NCBI RefSeq assembly: GCF_001969265.1
Contig: NZ_CP019304.1
Coordinates: 930,001 to 994,000 of the forward strand
Origin: Arthrobacter sp. QXT-31
Lineage (GTDB): Bacteria; Actinomycetota; Actinomycetes; Actinomycetales; Micrococcaceae
Length of the DNA stretch: 64,000 nucleotides
Direction: 5' to 3'
The notes under the pieces were generated by a model. It was not told the DNA's origin. It saw nothing but the letters and a program-made list of their open reading frames with translations, and did no database searches. Both the position numbers and the translations under genes were made by a program. This document shows, piece by piece, positions 1 to 8,631 of the stretch. The first letter of the stretch is position 1. Each line of letters opens with the position of its first letter.

Positions 1-500
1 GCCGCCACATCTACGCCGTGGGCGGCAACCGCCACGCGGCCGAACTCTCCGGCGTCCAGTCCAAGAAGGTCAACTTCATGGTCATGATGAACATGGCCAT
101 CCTGGCCGGCCTCGCCGGCATGATCTTCGTCGGCCGCTCCACAGCCTCCGGACCGTTCGACGGCGTGGGCTGGGAACTTGACGCCATCGCGGCCGTGTTC
201 ATAGGCGGCGCCGCGGTCACCGGCGGCGTGGGCACCGTGATCGGCTCGATCGTCGGCGGCCTGGTCATGGCTGTCCTGAATAACGGCCTGCAGCTGCTCG
301 GCGTCGGCGCCGACCTGACCCAGATCATCAAGGGCCTGGTGCTGCTGATCGCCGTCGCGTTCGACGTCTACAACAAGAGCCAGGGCAAGCGCTCCATCAT
401 CGGCATGCTGACCCAGAACTTCAACCGCCCCAGCGGAGGCACCCCGCTCCAGCCCGACGAAGTGACCTCCACCAAGGAAACCATCTCCCGGGAAGCCTGA
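1..500 (+). CDS. Sugar ABC transporter permease, C-terminal part (MmsB/GguB type)
   Basis: The gene runs off the left edge; the readable frame starts at base 3 with RHIYAVGGN, a signature of ribose/xylose-type permeases of the BPD_transp_2 family. Several hydrophobic segments follow (for example around 80-150, 190-280 and 310-365), with a hydrophilic cytoplasmic tail. It forms the membrane channel of a monosaccharide importer. The ChvE-like binding protein starts 55 bp downstream on the same strand, so the two belong to one operon; the ATPase would lie outside the window. Family assignment is solid; the sugar is not readable here. Confidence 0.9.
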   Translation, partial: RHIYAVGGNRHAAELSGVQSKKVNFMVMMNMAILAGLAGMIFVGRSTASGPFDGVGWELDAIAAVFIGGAAVTGGVGTVIGSIVGGLVMAVLNNGLQLLGVGADLTQIIKGLVLLIAVAFDVYNKSQGKRSIIGMLTQNFNRPSGGTPLQPDEVTSTKETISREA

Positions 501-555
501 GCACCGCCCGCTCCCCGGATGTTTTTCCCACCCCTAAAGAAAGTGAACCGAGCAA

Positions 556-1656
556 ATGCGAATGATTGGTAAGGCAGGAAAGGCGGCAGCAATCGCTGCC
601 ATTGCGGCACTGGCGCTGACAGCCTGCGGCCGTTCCGAGTCAGGAACCACGGGCGGCGGCACCGGCGGCGGGGAGGCGTTCCCCAAGGACTCCTCAATCG
701 GCGTCGCACTTCCCCAGAAGACCAGCGAGAACTGGGTCCTGGCGGAGAAGCTGTTCAACGACGGCCTCAGCGAGGCCGGCTTCAAGCCGGACGTGCAGTT
801 CGCCAACGGCGGCGTCTCGGAGCAGCAGAACCAGATCAGCGCCATGATCACCAAGGGCGCCAAGGTCATCATCGTCGGCGCGATCGACGGCGCCCAGCTG
901 GGCACCCAGCTGAAGCAGGCCAAGGACGCCGGCGCCACCATCATCGCCTACGACCGCCTGCTGCTGAACACCGAGAACGTGGACTACTACGTGGCCTACG
1001 ACAACTTCAAGGTGGGCGAGCTGCAGGGCAAGGCGCTGCTGGATGGCATGAAGGCCAAGAAGCCGGAGGGCCCGTACAACATCGAGCTCTTCGCGGGCTC
1101 CCCTGACGATGCCAACGCCAAGGTCTTCTTCGACGGTGCCATGAGCGTCCTGCAGCCGAAGATCGACGACGGCACGCTGAAGGTGCTCTCCGGCCAGAAG
1201 TCCTTCGAACAGGCTGTCACCCAGGGCTGGAAGGCCGAAAACGCCCAGCGCCGTGCAGACACGCTCCTGACCGGCAGCTACACCTCCGCGTCGCTGGACG
1301 GCGTGCTGTCCCCGAACGACACCCTGGCCCGTGCGGTACTGACCGCCGTCAAGGCGGCCGGCAAGCCGCTTCCGGTGGTCACTGGACAGGACTCCGAGGT
1401 TGAATCGGTCAAGTCCATCATGGCCGGCGAGCAGTACTCCACCATCAACAAGGACACCCGCAAGCTCGTTGAGCACTCGATCGTCATGGTCAAGGACATC
1501 CAGGCCGGCAAGACGCCTGAGATCAACGACGACAAGTCCTACAACAACAAGGTCAAGACCGTTCCGGCCTACCTGCTGGAGCCGGTCATCGTGACCAAGG
1601 AAAACGTCAAGACGGCCTACGTGGACGATCCGGTTCTCGGCCCGATCACCAAGTAA
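556..1656 (+). CDS. chvE: ChvE-type sugar-binding lipoprotein of an ABC transporter
   Basis: The product has 366 residues. A signal peptide ends in the lipobox LTAC (Cys about residue 24), so the protein is lipid-anchored outside the membrane. The periplasmic-binding fold shows strong ChvE-type stretches: AYDRLLLNTENVDYY, NIELFAGSPDD, GAMSVLQP, VTGQDSEV and AGEQYST. It captures a monosaccharide and hands it to the permease just upstream. The ribosome-binding site is weak (GAAAG-like, about 540). A GC-rich hairpin after the stop ends the operon. ChvE relatives bind several aldoses, so xylose, arabinose, glucose or galactose are all possible. Confidence 0.9.
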   Translation: MRMIGKAGKAAAIAAIAALALTACGRSESGTTGGGTGGGEAFPKDSSIGVALPQKTSENWVLAEKLFNDGLSEAGFKPDVQFANGGVSEQQNQISAMITKGAKVIIVGAIDGAQLGTQLKQAKDAGATIIAYDRLLLNTENVDYYVAYDNFKVGELQGKALLDGMKAKKPEGPYNIELFAGSPDDANAKVFFDGAMSVLQPKIDDGTLKVLSGQKSFEQAVTQGWKAENAQRRADTLLTGSYTSASLDGVLSPNDTLARAVLTAVKAAGKPLPVVTGQDSEVESVKSIMAGEQYSTINKDTRKLVEHSIVMVKDIQAGKTPEINDDKSYNNKVKTVPAYLLEPVIVTKENVKTAYVDDPVLGPITK

Positions 1657-1671
1657 CACCGCAGACACCAC

Positions 1672-1722
1672 AGAGCCCCGGCTCCCCCGAGTGACCAGTT
1701 CACGAAGGAGGGCCGGGGCTCT
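1672..1722 (+). terminator. Rho-independent-like terminator after chvE
   Basis: AGAGCCCCGGC at 1672 pairs with GCCGGGGCTCT ending at 1722 across a loop of about 29 nt, 16 bp after the stop of the binding protein. There is only a short T tract. Confidence 0.75.
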
Positions 1723-1736
1723 TCCGTTGCCGCCAC

Positions 1737-1805
1737 CCAACGCTTCCTCACCTCCTGCCGCCCCCACCCCCACGCTTCCTCACCTCCTGCCGCCCCCACC
1801 GTCGC
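1737..1805. repeat. Two tandem copies of a dispersed intergenic repeat
   Basis: The motif ACGCTTCCTCACCTCCTGCC appears twice in a row between the chvE terminator and the FtsX-type gene. Variants of the same motif lie after other genes at 4.15, 42.65 and 43.7-44.0 kb. Confidence 0.7.
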
Positions 1806-1915
1806 CACGGCTTCACAGCGGAAACATAGGTCCGGCCCGTTTCCCGCACAGCAGCGGGCACCAGTGTGGAATCCGAAGCCGGCCAATCCCCCGGCATGTG
1901 ATCCCAAGGAGTGCA

Positions 1916-3379
1916 GTGAGCGTCCTCGCCCGAAGTGTAGGCAATGCGTTTAGAAACAAGGTCCGAACAGCCGCCGTTGTGACCGTGCTGGCTGTCGCGA
2001 TCGGCCTGGCCCTGGCCATGCTGGTGGCCAACCAGGCGGTCGGCGCCAAAGTCCAGGAGCTGAACGCTTCGGTGGGCACCGTGCTGACGGTGAACCCGGC
2101 CGGCGGCCAGGGCTTCGAAGGCGGCGGCGAGCCGCTCACCGCCGAGCAGGCAGCAACCGCCGCGGACGTTCCAAACGTGACCGCCGTCGTCGGAACCAAA
2201 GCGTTGCGGCTGCGCAATGCAACCGAGGCCGCAGCACAGGCGGCGGCCGGAACGCAGGCCGGCCCGGGCGGCGGGCAGGGCGGCGGCCCCGGTGGCCAGA
2301 CCACCACGCTGACCACCAGCCTCACGGCCGCCGTCGACGCCGGAACGCTCGGCGCACGCAACCAGGACAGCACCGGAACCACCGGGACAAACGGAACCAC
2401 CGGCACCGCCCAGCCTGCGCGGTCCCTTCCGATCACTGCCACCGGCACCGGCGCGGAGGTGGACAGCACTGGCAAGGCGCTGGAACTGACCTCGGGCACC
2501 GGCCTGGGTGACTACACCAAGGAATCCACCAAGGCGCTGCTGGGCACCACGCTCGCCGAGAAGAACAACCTCAAGGTCGGCTCTACCTTCACGATCAACA
2601 GCAAGACCTTCACCGTCGCCGGCCTGTTCGACGCCGGCACCGCGTTCGGCAACAACGCCCTCTACGTCACGCTCCCCACGGCCCAAACGCTGGCCGAGCT
2701 GCCCGGCGAACTGTCCACGATGATCGTCACCGTGGACAGCATGGAGAACGTTGAGACCGCCAAGACAGCACTCCAGAACGCACTCGGCACCGACAAGGCC
2801 GACGTCACCCAGGGCCAGCGCAACCTCGAAACCGCCGTCACCTCCCTGGGCAGCGTCAAGAACATCTCCATGGTGGCCTTCATCGCCGCACTGGGCACCG
2901 CGGGGCTGATCATCCTGCTGATCATGGTCATGCTGGTCCGCGAGCGCCGCCGCGAAATCGGCGTCCTCAAAGCCATCGGCGCACCGAACCGGACCATCGG
3001 GCTGCAGTTCGTGCTCGAGGCTCTGGTCCTGGTGGCCCTCGGCAGCGTGGTGGGAGCCGTCATCGCCTCCTTCGCCAGCGGCGGCATCGCCTCCGCCCTG
3101 GTCAGCTCCAGCACCAGTACGACGGCGGCCCCCGCCGGCCAGCGCGGCGGCGGGTTCGCGGGGGCTGGCGGAGTATTCCCGGGCGGACAGTTCCAGGGCG
3201 GACAGGGCGGCCCGTTCGGCGGCGCGTCCCAGCTGCTGACCTCCGTCACGGCCAGCGTGTCTCCCGGCATCCTTGCCGCCGGCATCGCCGCAGTGTTCGG
3301 CGTCGCCATCATCGGCGCGCTGGTTCCGGCCCTGCTCACCGCCCGCATCCGCCCCATCGAAGTCCTCCGAGGAGAATAG
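1916..3379 (+). CDS. MacB/FtsX-type ABC transporter permease
   Basis: The start is GTG 1916, which has AAGGAG about 5 nt upstream; the frame is open further upstream, but that part runs through the terminator and repeats. The product has 487 residues. Order: an N-terminal transmembrane helix (about 18-42), an extracellular MacB-type domain with a Gly/Thr-rich insert (about 105-175), then an FtsX domain with three helices (about 320-345, 360-390, 450-475) containing RERRREIGVLKAIGA. A Gly/Gln-rich loop near residues 410-440 is unusual. The ATPase gene follows after 2 bp. The pair probably exports a peptide or lipid, or acts mechanically; the substrate is unknown. Confidence 0.88.
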   Translation: MSVLARSVGNAFRNKVRTAAVVTVLAVAIGLALAMLVANQAVGAKVQELNASVGTVLTVNPAGGQGFEGGGEPLTAEQAATAADVPNVTAVVGTKALRLRNATEAAAQAAAGTQAGPGGGQGGGPGGQTTTLTTSLTAAVDAGTLGARNQDSTGTTGTNGTTGTAQPARSLPITATGTGAEVDSTGKALELTSGTGLGDYTKESTKALLGTTLAEKNNLKVGSTFTINSKTFTVAGLFDAGTAFGNNALYVTLPTAQTLAELPGELSTMIVTVDSMENVETAKTALQNALGTDKADVTQGQRNLETAVTSLGSVKNISMVAFIAALGTAGLIILLIMVMLVRERRREIGVLKAIGAPNRTIGLQFVLEALVLVALGSVVGAVIASFASGGIASALVSSSTSTTAAPAGQRGGGFAGAGGVFPGGQFQGGQGGPFGGASQLLTSVTASVSPGILAAGIAAVFGVAIIGALVPALLTARIRPIEVLRGE

Positions 3380-3381
3380 CC

Positions 3382-4089
3382 ATGATTGAAGTCAAGGATC
3401 TTGTCCGCACGTTCAAGTCCGGCGACCGGACCATCAAGCCGGTCAACGGCGTCAGCTTCGAACTGGAGCAGGGCACACTGGCGTCCATCGTGGGCAAGAG
3501 CGGCAGCGGCAAGAGCACACTCCTGTCCCTCCTGGGTGCCCTCGACAAGCCCACCAGCGGAGACGTCGTCGTCAATGGCGTCAGCCTGGCGGGCATGCCC
3601 GACGGCAAGCTGACCGAATACCGGCGCCGGGACATCGGATTCGTGTTCCAGCAATTCAACCTGGTCCCCAACCTCTCCGCACTGGACAACGTCATGCTGC
3701 CCATGGAGTTCGCCGGCATGCGGAAGTCCGCCAGGGCTGAACGGGCGCGGGCGCTGCTGGAGCAGGTGCAGCTCGACCCCGACAAACACGGCCGCCGCAT
3801 CAACCGTCTCTCCGGCGGCGAGCAGCAGCGCGTGGCGATTGCCCGGGCCCTCGCCAACAAGCCGAAGCTGATCCTCGCCGACGAGCCCACGGGCAACCTG
3901 GATGAGCAGACCGGCGACCACATCATCGAACTGCTCAGTTCCCTCAGCCGGGACCACAACACCACCATCCTCGTGGTCACCCACGACCGCACGCTCGCCA
4001 ACAAGACGGACCGCAGGTTCCGGCTGCAGCAGGGCAAGCTCACGGAGGAAACCGTCCGCGGCCGCACTGCAGAACCGGCAGCCGTCTAG
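3382..4089 (+). CDS. ABC transporter ATP-binding protein (MacB/LolD-like)
   Basis: The product has 235 residues, a complete stand-alone ATPase. Walker A is GKSGSGKST (about residue 38), the signature is LSGGEQQR (about 143), Walker B is LILADEPT (about 163), and the H-loop is VVTHD. It energises the FtsX-type permease encoded 2 bp upstream; its ribosome-binding site AGGAG (3369-3373) lies inside that gene, which implies translational coupling. Length and motifs match the LolD/MacB-N group. Confidence 0.93.
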   Translation: MIEVKDLVRTFKSGDRTIKPVNGVSFELEQGTLASIVGKSGSGKSTLLSLLGALDKPTSGDVVVNGVSLAGMPDGKLTEYRRRDIGFVFQQFNLVPNLSALDNVMLPMEFAGMRKSARAERARALLEQVQLDPDKHGRRINRLSGGEQQRVAIARALANKPKLILADEPTGNLDEQTGDHIIELLSSLSRDHNTTILVVTHDRTLANKTDRRFRLQQGKLTEETVRGRTAEPAAV

Positions 4090-4144
4090 AGCCCGCAGTC
4101 CAGGGGGAACCGCCGTCGGGGTTAACGCGGAAGGTGGGGGCGGG

Positions 4145-4232
4145 CCAGAAACCCTCCCTCACCTCTCGCAGGTTTTTACCTCACCATCCCTCACCTCTCG
4201 CGGTGTTTTACCCAACCCTCCCTCAGCCGGGT
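4145..4232. repeat. Intergenic repeat cluster (three degenerate copies)
   Basis: AACCCTCCCTCACCTCTCGC and two variants (CCATCCCTCACCTCTCGC and AACCCTCCCTCAGC) lie between the ABC operon and the oxidoreductase gene. They belong to the motif family seen at 1737 and 42649. Confidence 0.6.
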
Positions 4233-4246
4233 GAGAGGATGGCGTC

Positions 4247-5317
4247 ATGACGTCACCGATCGCCAAGCCATGGCTCTTCACCCAGCCCAACCAGGATCCC
4301 CTTGCCGCCACCGGCCGCAGGCTGCGGTGGGGTGTCATCGCCACGGGTCGGATCGCATCCCTGGTGTCGCAGGACCTGGCCCTTCTGGAAGATGCGGAAC
4401 TTTACGCCGTCAGCTCCCGCGCGCAGCACACCGCGGACGCGTTTGCAGGCGAGTTCGGCTTTGCCGTGGCGTACGGGGACGACGGCGGACAGCCCGGTTA
4501 TGAAAGGCTCCTCGCCGATGACGCGGTGGACGTCGTCTACGTGGCAACGCCGCACGCCCAGCACCACCGGGTTGTCCTGGCTGCGCTCCGCGCAGGTAAG
4601 CATGTTCTTTGCGAAAAGGCGTTCACCATCAATGCCCGCGAAGCTGCCGAGCTGATCAAGGTGGCACGTGAAAAGAAGCTGTTCCTCATGGAAGCCGTGT
4701 GGAGCCGGTTCCTGCCCAGCATGCAGAGGGCGTTTGAGATCGCGCATTCCGGCGAACTTGGAACCGTCCAGTGGGTCACGGCCGACCTTGGCTTTCCGGC
4801 GCCTTACTCCCCCACGGCAAGGCTCTGGGCTGTGCAGGACGGCGGCGGTGCACTCCTCGACATCACCGTTTACCCGCTGCTGTGGGCCCTTGGCACCTTG
4901 GGTTTCCCGCAGACGGTCAGTGCCATGGGCACTTTGAACGACGACGGCGTGGACGCCCAGAACGCGCTCACGCTGGGTTACCATCACGGCGCGCAGGCAC
5001 AGCTCACTTCGTCCCTGCTCGCGCACGGCCCCCGCAGCGCGACTGTTGCCGGCAGCCTGGGGTACCTGCAGACTCTCGGCTCGATCAACAACCCCAAGAA
5101 GCTGGTGGTGGGGATCGGGCAGGAGACGCCGCGGACGGAACACTTCGAGGTGATGGGCCGGGGCTATACGTACGAGCTTCGTGAGGTGACGCGCTGCCTC
5201 CAGCAGGGCCTCACCGAGAGCCCGGTCATGCCCCTCGAGGACTCGCTAAATACGATGCGGCTGTTCGATGGAGTCCGCGCGCAGCTCGGTGTCGCGTATC
5301 CCAATGATGCACACTGA
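4247..5317 (+). CDS. Gfo/Idh/MocA family oxidoreductase
   Basis: The product has 356 residues. The N-terminal Rossmann part begins GVIATGRIAS (about residue 28); the family Glu-Lys motif appears as CEKAFT, and the C-terminal substrate domain contains LDITVYPLLW. Such enzymes are NAD(P)-dependent dehydrogenases of sugars or related cyclic alcohols in the cytoplasm; the sequence resembles the dimeric dihydrodiol dehydrogenase branch. GAGAGGAT precedes ATG 4247. It is monocistronic with repeats upstream. The substrate cannot be named. Confidence 0.88.
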   Translation: MTSPIAKPWLFTQPNQDPLAATGRRLRWGVIATGRIASLVSQDLALLEDAELYAVSSRAQHTADAFAGEFGFAVAYGDDGGQPGYERLLADDAVDVVYVATPHAQHHRVVLAALRAGKHVLCEKAFTINAREAAELIKVAREKKLFLMEAVWSRFLPSMQRAFEIAHSGELGTVQWVTADLGFPAPYSPTARLWAVQDGGGALLDITVYPLLWALGTLGFPQTVSAMGTLNDDGVDAQNALTLGYHHGAQAQLTSSLLAHGPRSATVAGSLGYLQTLGSINNPKKLVVGIGQETPRTEHFEVMGRGYTYELREVTRCLQQGLTESPVMPLEDSLNTMRLFDGVRAQLGVAYPNDAH

Positions 5318-5441
5318 ACAGGCCTGCCTACCTTACTCGAATCGAAAGAATTATTGCCTCCGGCTCTGGACTCTCACTTTGAGGCAGGCTTAGGCTGAAG
5401 ACGGTCGTCGATTGATTCGGTGAGCTCGGGGGGTGTTAAGC

Positions 5442-6626
5442 ATGACCATCGCGTCTTTGTCGCGGTCCGTGCTGCGCCCTTTGCGTCCTGTTCTGTTGGC
5501 CGGCGCCGCTGCAGTCGCATGGCTAGCTGTATCCGCCCCAGCCGCGGACGCCGACAATTCCCCGCAATCTGACTCCCTCGGCAGCACCATTTCGTCGGCT
5601 CTCTCCTCGGTCAACGGCAGTGCTGGCAATGTGGCAGGCGGCGTTGGCACGCTGGTCTCCTCCACCGCCCACGCAACCCGCGCCGCCGCCCAGCAGACGC
5701 CGGACGTAGCACCGCCGCCGCCTCCGGCTGTCGATCCGGCTGCCATCCCGGAACCTTTGCCAGCGACGCTTGCGCCGGCACCGGCCGAACAACCGTCGAT
5801 TGTTGCGCCTCCAGCTGTGACTCCCGTCCCTGCCGCGCCTGCGGCGCCCACGCCTGCGGCCGTGGTTGCCCCGGTGGTGGCGGACATTGTTGAGCCTCTC
5901 GACGCCGCCTTGGGCGAACTGCCGCTCGGAGGAGCGCTTCCCGATGACACCGTGGCCGGGGTTACGGATCCCGTGGTGGCCATTGCTGATGAAACGCTAA
6001 CGGACGCGGGCGAGACAGCCCTGAAGCCGGTGGCCGGGATTGTGGCACCCGTAACCGACGCCGTGAGCCCGGTCACCGACGCCCTGCCTGTCGAGCTTCC
6101 CGTTGGCCCGGTCACGGACGTGCTCACGCAGATACTTCCTCTAGCGGATCCAATCATTGAGCCGCTCGCGGATGCCCTCACAGGGACTGTCGCCGTTCCA
6201 GATCGGCTCACCGCAGCTGGTCTCGCTGAAACGGGCCGAATTTACGCAAGCCCAGGGGTCGCAGGCATCCTCGCCGCGCCCTCTGCAGCGTCTGCGCCGG
6301 CCGTTCAGCCTGCCCTCGGATCGCCGGCTCATCACAGCCAAGTGGTCGCGCCAAAGGCGGCCGCGCCAGCGGGGCCTGCCCCGAAGATTCCTGCCGGCGG
6401 AGACTCACCGTCCGGTGGGGACCGCACGCCAACGCCCGAGGCGCTGCTTCCGGCTCCGGCCTCAGGCTCGGGCAGCGGCACATCCTCCGGCGGCCCCTCT
6501 GCTTCGGCCGCCTGGCTAAACAGCTCCTTCGAATACCTGCCGCTCATGGGATTTGTCCCCGTCAGCGGACCCCTTCAGCATGTTCCTTCGCCGGTGGCCA
6601 ACGACCCCGGCTCCCGTCCTGACTAG
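5442..6626 (+). CDS. Secreted Ala/Pro/Val-rich protein, paralogue of the 28.5 kb gene
   Basis: The start is ATG 5442, because a GGGGGG ribosome-binding site sits 8 nt upstream; the earlier in-frame GTG 5433 overlaps that site. The product has 394 residues: a signal peptide (about 1-37, ending near APAADAD), then a low-complexity Ala/Pro/Val region with repeats like PVTDA (about 160-240), and a Ser/Gly-rich linker before a short tail ending DPGSRPD. No catalytic domain is visible. The gene at 28485 has the same architecture, a similar leader and a tail ending DPGCSPD. It is 87 bp upstream of a cell-wall protein gene. It is probably envelope-exposed; function unknown. Confidence 0.75.
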   Translation: MTIASLSRSVLRPLRPVLLAGAAAVAWLAVSAPAADADNSPQSDSLGSTISSALSSVNGSAGNVAGGVGTLVSSTAHATRAAAQQTPDVAPPPPPAVDPAAIPEPLPATLAPAPAEQPSIVAPPAVTPVPAAPAAPTPAAVVAPVVADIVEPLDAALGELPLGGALPDDTVAGVTDPVVAIADETLTDAGETALKPVAGIVAPVTDAVSPVTDALPVELPVGPVTDVLTQILPLADPIIEPLADALTGTVAVPDRLTAAGLAETGRIYASPGVAGILAAPSAASAPAVQPALGSPAHHSQVVAPKAAAPAGPAPKIPAGGDSPSGGDRTPTPEALLPAPASGSGSGTSSGGPSASAAWLNSSFEYLPLMGFVPVSGPLQHVPSPVANDPGSRPD

Positions 6627-6713
6627 TTGGGCCCCTTCTGCCTCCCTGCGGCAGACACACGGCCAATCAGGTTGCCATGAGCACCTGACAACAACTTTTC
6701 AGGAGACATCGCA

Positions 6714-8414
6714 ATGCACCAGACAGTTCGCAGGGGCCTATTAGGCACCCTCTTTGCCGGAGGGCTATTGGCCCTCGGCGCTACCGCGGCGAGCGCGGAC
6801 ACCACTGCCACGGGCGCGGTCGACATCGCGGCCGAAACCGCTTCGGCGGACCTCAATGCTTCGACGTCGCTGGGTCTGCTGGGTGGCCCAGCGCCGTCGA
6901 ATTCTTCCACTGTCAGCGTTAACGCCGACCTCGACCTCAGCACCGGAACCTCAAGCGGCAGCACTGCCGCCGTGGCACCGGCGGCGACGGCACTGGTCGA
7001 CGTCAACCTCGGCAACACGACCGTGACCGGAACCGACACCACCCTTCCGGCCACGGACGCCACCGCACTGGTCGACGTCAACCTCGGCAACACCACCCAG
7101 GCCGGGACGGACACCACCGTTCCGGCCGCGGACGCCACCGCCCTGGTCGACGTCAACCTCGGCAACACGACCGTGACCGGGACCGACACCACCCTTCCGG
7201 CCGCGGACGCCACCGCCCTGGTCGACGTCAACCTCGGCAACACGACCGTGACCGGAACCGACACCACCGTTCCGGCTACGGATGTGACGGCCGCCGCAGA
7301 CATCAACCTCGGCAACACCGCCCTCACCGGAACCGACACCACCGTTCCGGCCGCTGACGCCACCGCCCTGGTCGACGTCAACCTCGGCAACACCCCGGTA
7401 GCAGGAACCGACACCACCGTTCCGGCTACGGATGTGACGGCCGCCGCAAACGTCAACCTCGGCAACACCGCCGTCACCGGAACCGACACCACCGCTCCTG
7501 CCGCTGACGCCACCGCCCTGGTCGACGTCAACCTCGGCAACACCCCGGTAGCAGGAACCGACACCACCGTTCCGGCTACGGATGTGACGGCCGCCGCAAA
7601 CGTCAACCTCGGCAACACCGCCGTAGCAGGAACGGACACCGTTGTTCCCGCCACCGACGCCACCGCCCTGGCCGACGTCAACCTCGGCAACACCCACGTG
7701 GCGGGTACCGACACCGTTGTTCCCGCCACCGACGCCACCGCCCTGGTCGACGTCAACCTGGGCAACACCAACGGAACGGGAACCGGCACCACCATCCCTG
7801 ACCTGACCGCCGTCGTCGACCTCAACCTCGGTAACACAGGTTCACTGGGAACCGGTGCTGACGGCACTGTCGACCTCGGGCTCGGCACGGGAACCGACAC
7901 GACTGTGGACCTGGGCGTTGATCTGGGAATCGGACTGGGCACAGGAACTGAGACCACGCCGCCTGCTACCGATCCGGGTGACGGAACGGGTTCCGGCACG
8001 GCCCCCGGTGATGGAACAGATACCGGCGGCACCGGGACCGATGGAACAGATACTGGCGGCACCAGCACTGACGGCACCGGCGCGGCGGGTACCGGAACCG
8101 AAGGCAGCGGAACCGGCACCGATACGACCGGCGGAGCCACAACAGGCGCCGGCACGGCGGGTTCCGGCACCGAAGGCACCGGAACCGGAACCAACGCACC
8201 GGCCACGGCCATCCTGCCTGCGGGTTCGCTGACCACCGGCGCCGCAGCATCGGAGAGCACGGCAGCCAAGGCGAACGCAGGCATGGCCAACGGAAACACG
8301 GCCACCGGACAGCAGACGCTCGCCAACACCGGAGCCGACGCCGGGCTGCTGCCCCTGGCCCTGGTGCTGCTCGCCACCGGCGCACTGCTCGTGATTCGCA
8401 GGAAGAAGGCCTAA
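6714..8414 (+). CDS. Sortase-type cell-wall protein with 25-residue repeats
   Basis: The product has 566 residues. It has a signal peptide (about 1-30), then about twelve repeats of 25 residues built on VDVNLGNT-x-GTDTTVPA (about residues 94-380), a Gly/Thr-rich stretch, and a sorting signal: LANTG (an LPXTG variant, about 537), a hydrophobic helix and the tail RRKKA. Sortase would link it to peptidoglycan. AGGAG precedes ATG 6714. The repeats are well conserved at DNA level, so copy number may vary between strains. It may act as a stalk or adhesin; no binding domain is recognisable. Confidence 0.85.
   Translation: MHQTVRRGLLGTLFAGGLLALGATAASADTTATGAVDIAAETASADLNASTSLGLLGGPAPSNSSTVSVNADLDLSTGTSSGSTAAVAPAATALVDVNLGNTTVTGTDTTLPATDATALVDVNLGNTTQAGTDTTVPAADATALVDVNLGNTTVTGTDTTLPAADATALVDVNLGNTTVTGTDTTVPATDVTAAADINLGNTALTGTDTTVPAADATALVDVNLGNTPVAGTDTTVPATDVTAAANVNLGNTAVTGTDTTAPAADATALVDVNLGNTPVAGTDTTVPATDVTAAANVNLGNTAVAGTDTVVPATDATALADVNLGNTHVAGTDTVVPATDATALVDVNLGNTNGTGTGTTIPDLTAVVDLNLGNTGSLGTGADGTVDLGLGTGTDTTVDLGVDLGIGLGTGTETTPPATDPGDGTGSGTAPGDGTDTGGTGTDGTDTGGTSTDGTGAAGTGTEGSGTGTDTTGGATTGAGTAGSGTEGTGTGTNAPATAILPAGSLTTGAAASESTAAKANAGMANGNTATGQQTLANTGADAGLLPLALVLLATGALLVIRRKKA
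6990..7835 (+). repeat. 75-bp tandem repeat array inside the surface protein gene
   Basis: CTGGTCGACGTCAACCTCGG recurs at a 75-bp spacing (for example 6993, 7068, 7143), giving about eleven good copies and one decayed copy. Alternating higher-order variants (ALVDVNLGNTPVAG and AAANVNLGNTAV) occur twice, so duplication of two-unit blocks is likely. Confidence 0.9.
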
Positions 8415-8445
8415 GGGTCCACATCCCGGTCAAAAAGGAATAGCC

Positions 8446-8511
8446 GCCTTCGTCGGCGGTCCGCCGCAAGGGAGTTCACAAGACTCCCAGATGCCGGACC
8501 GCCGGCGAAGC
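8446..8511. other. Long two-level hairpin between the surface protein and kinase genes
   Basis: CTTCGTCGGCGGTCCG (8449-8464) pairs with CGGACCGCCGGCGAAG (8496-8511), with one G-T type mismatch. The loop holds a second stem, GGGAGT/ACTCCC (8471-8489). It can end transcription of the surface protein gene, though there is no T tract. Confidence 0.65.
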
Positions 8512-8631
8512 CGTGCTCGTCTGGGCGTCAGGCGCCGGCGACAGCCGGTCCGCCAGCCACAGCCCGCGGCAAAATTTAATAAGTACACGTATTATCCTTA
8601 ACACCGAGCCACAGCGGATAAGGACGGCAAC

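Noticed and set aside
1691..1915. N-terminal extension of the FtsX-type permease
   Set aside because: The extension is Pro/Ser/Arg-rich, covers the terminator and repeats, and has no ribosome-binding site; GTG 1916 does.
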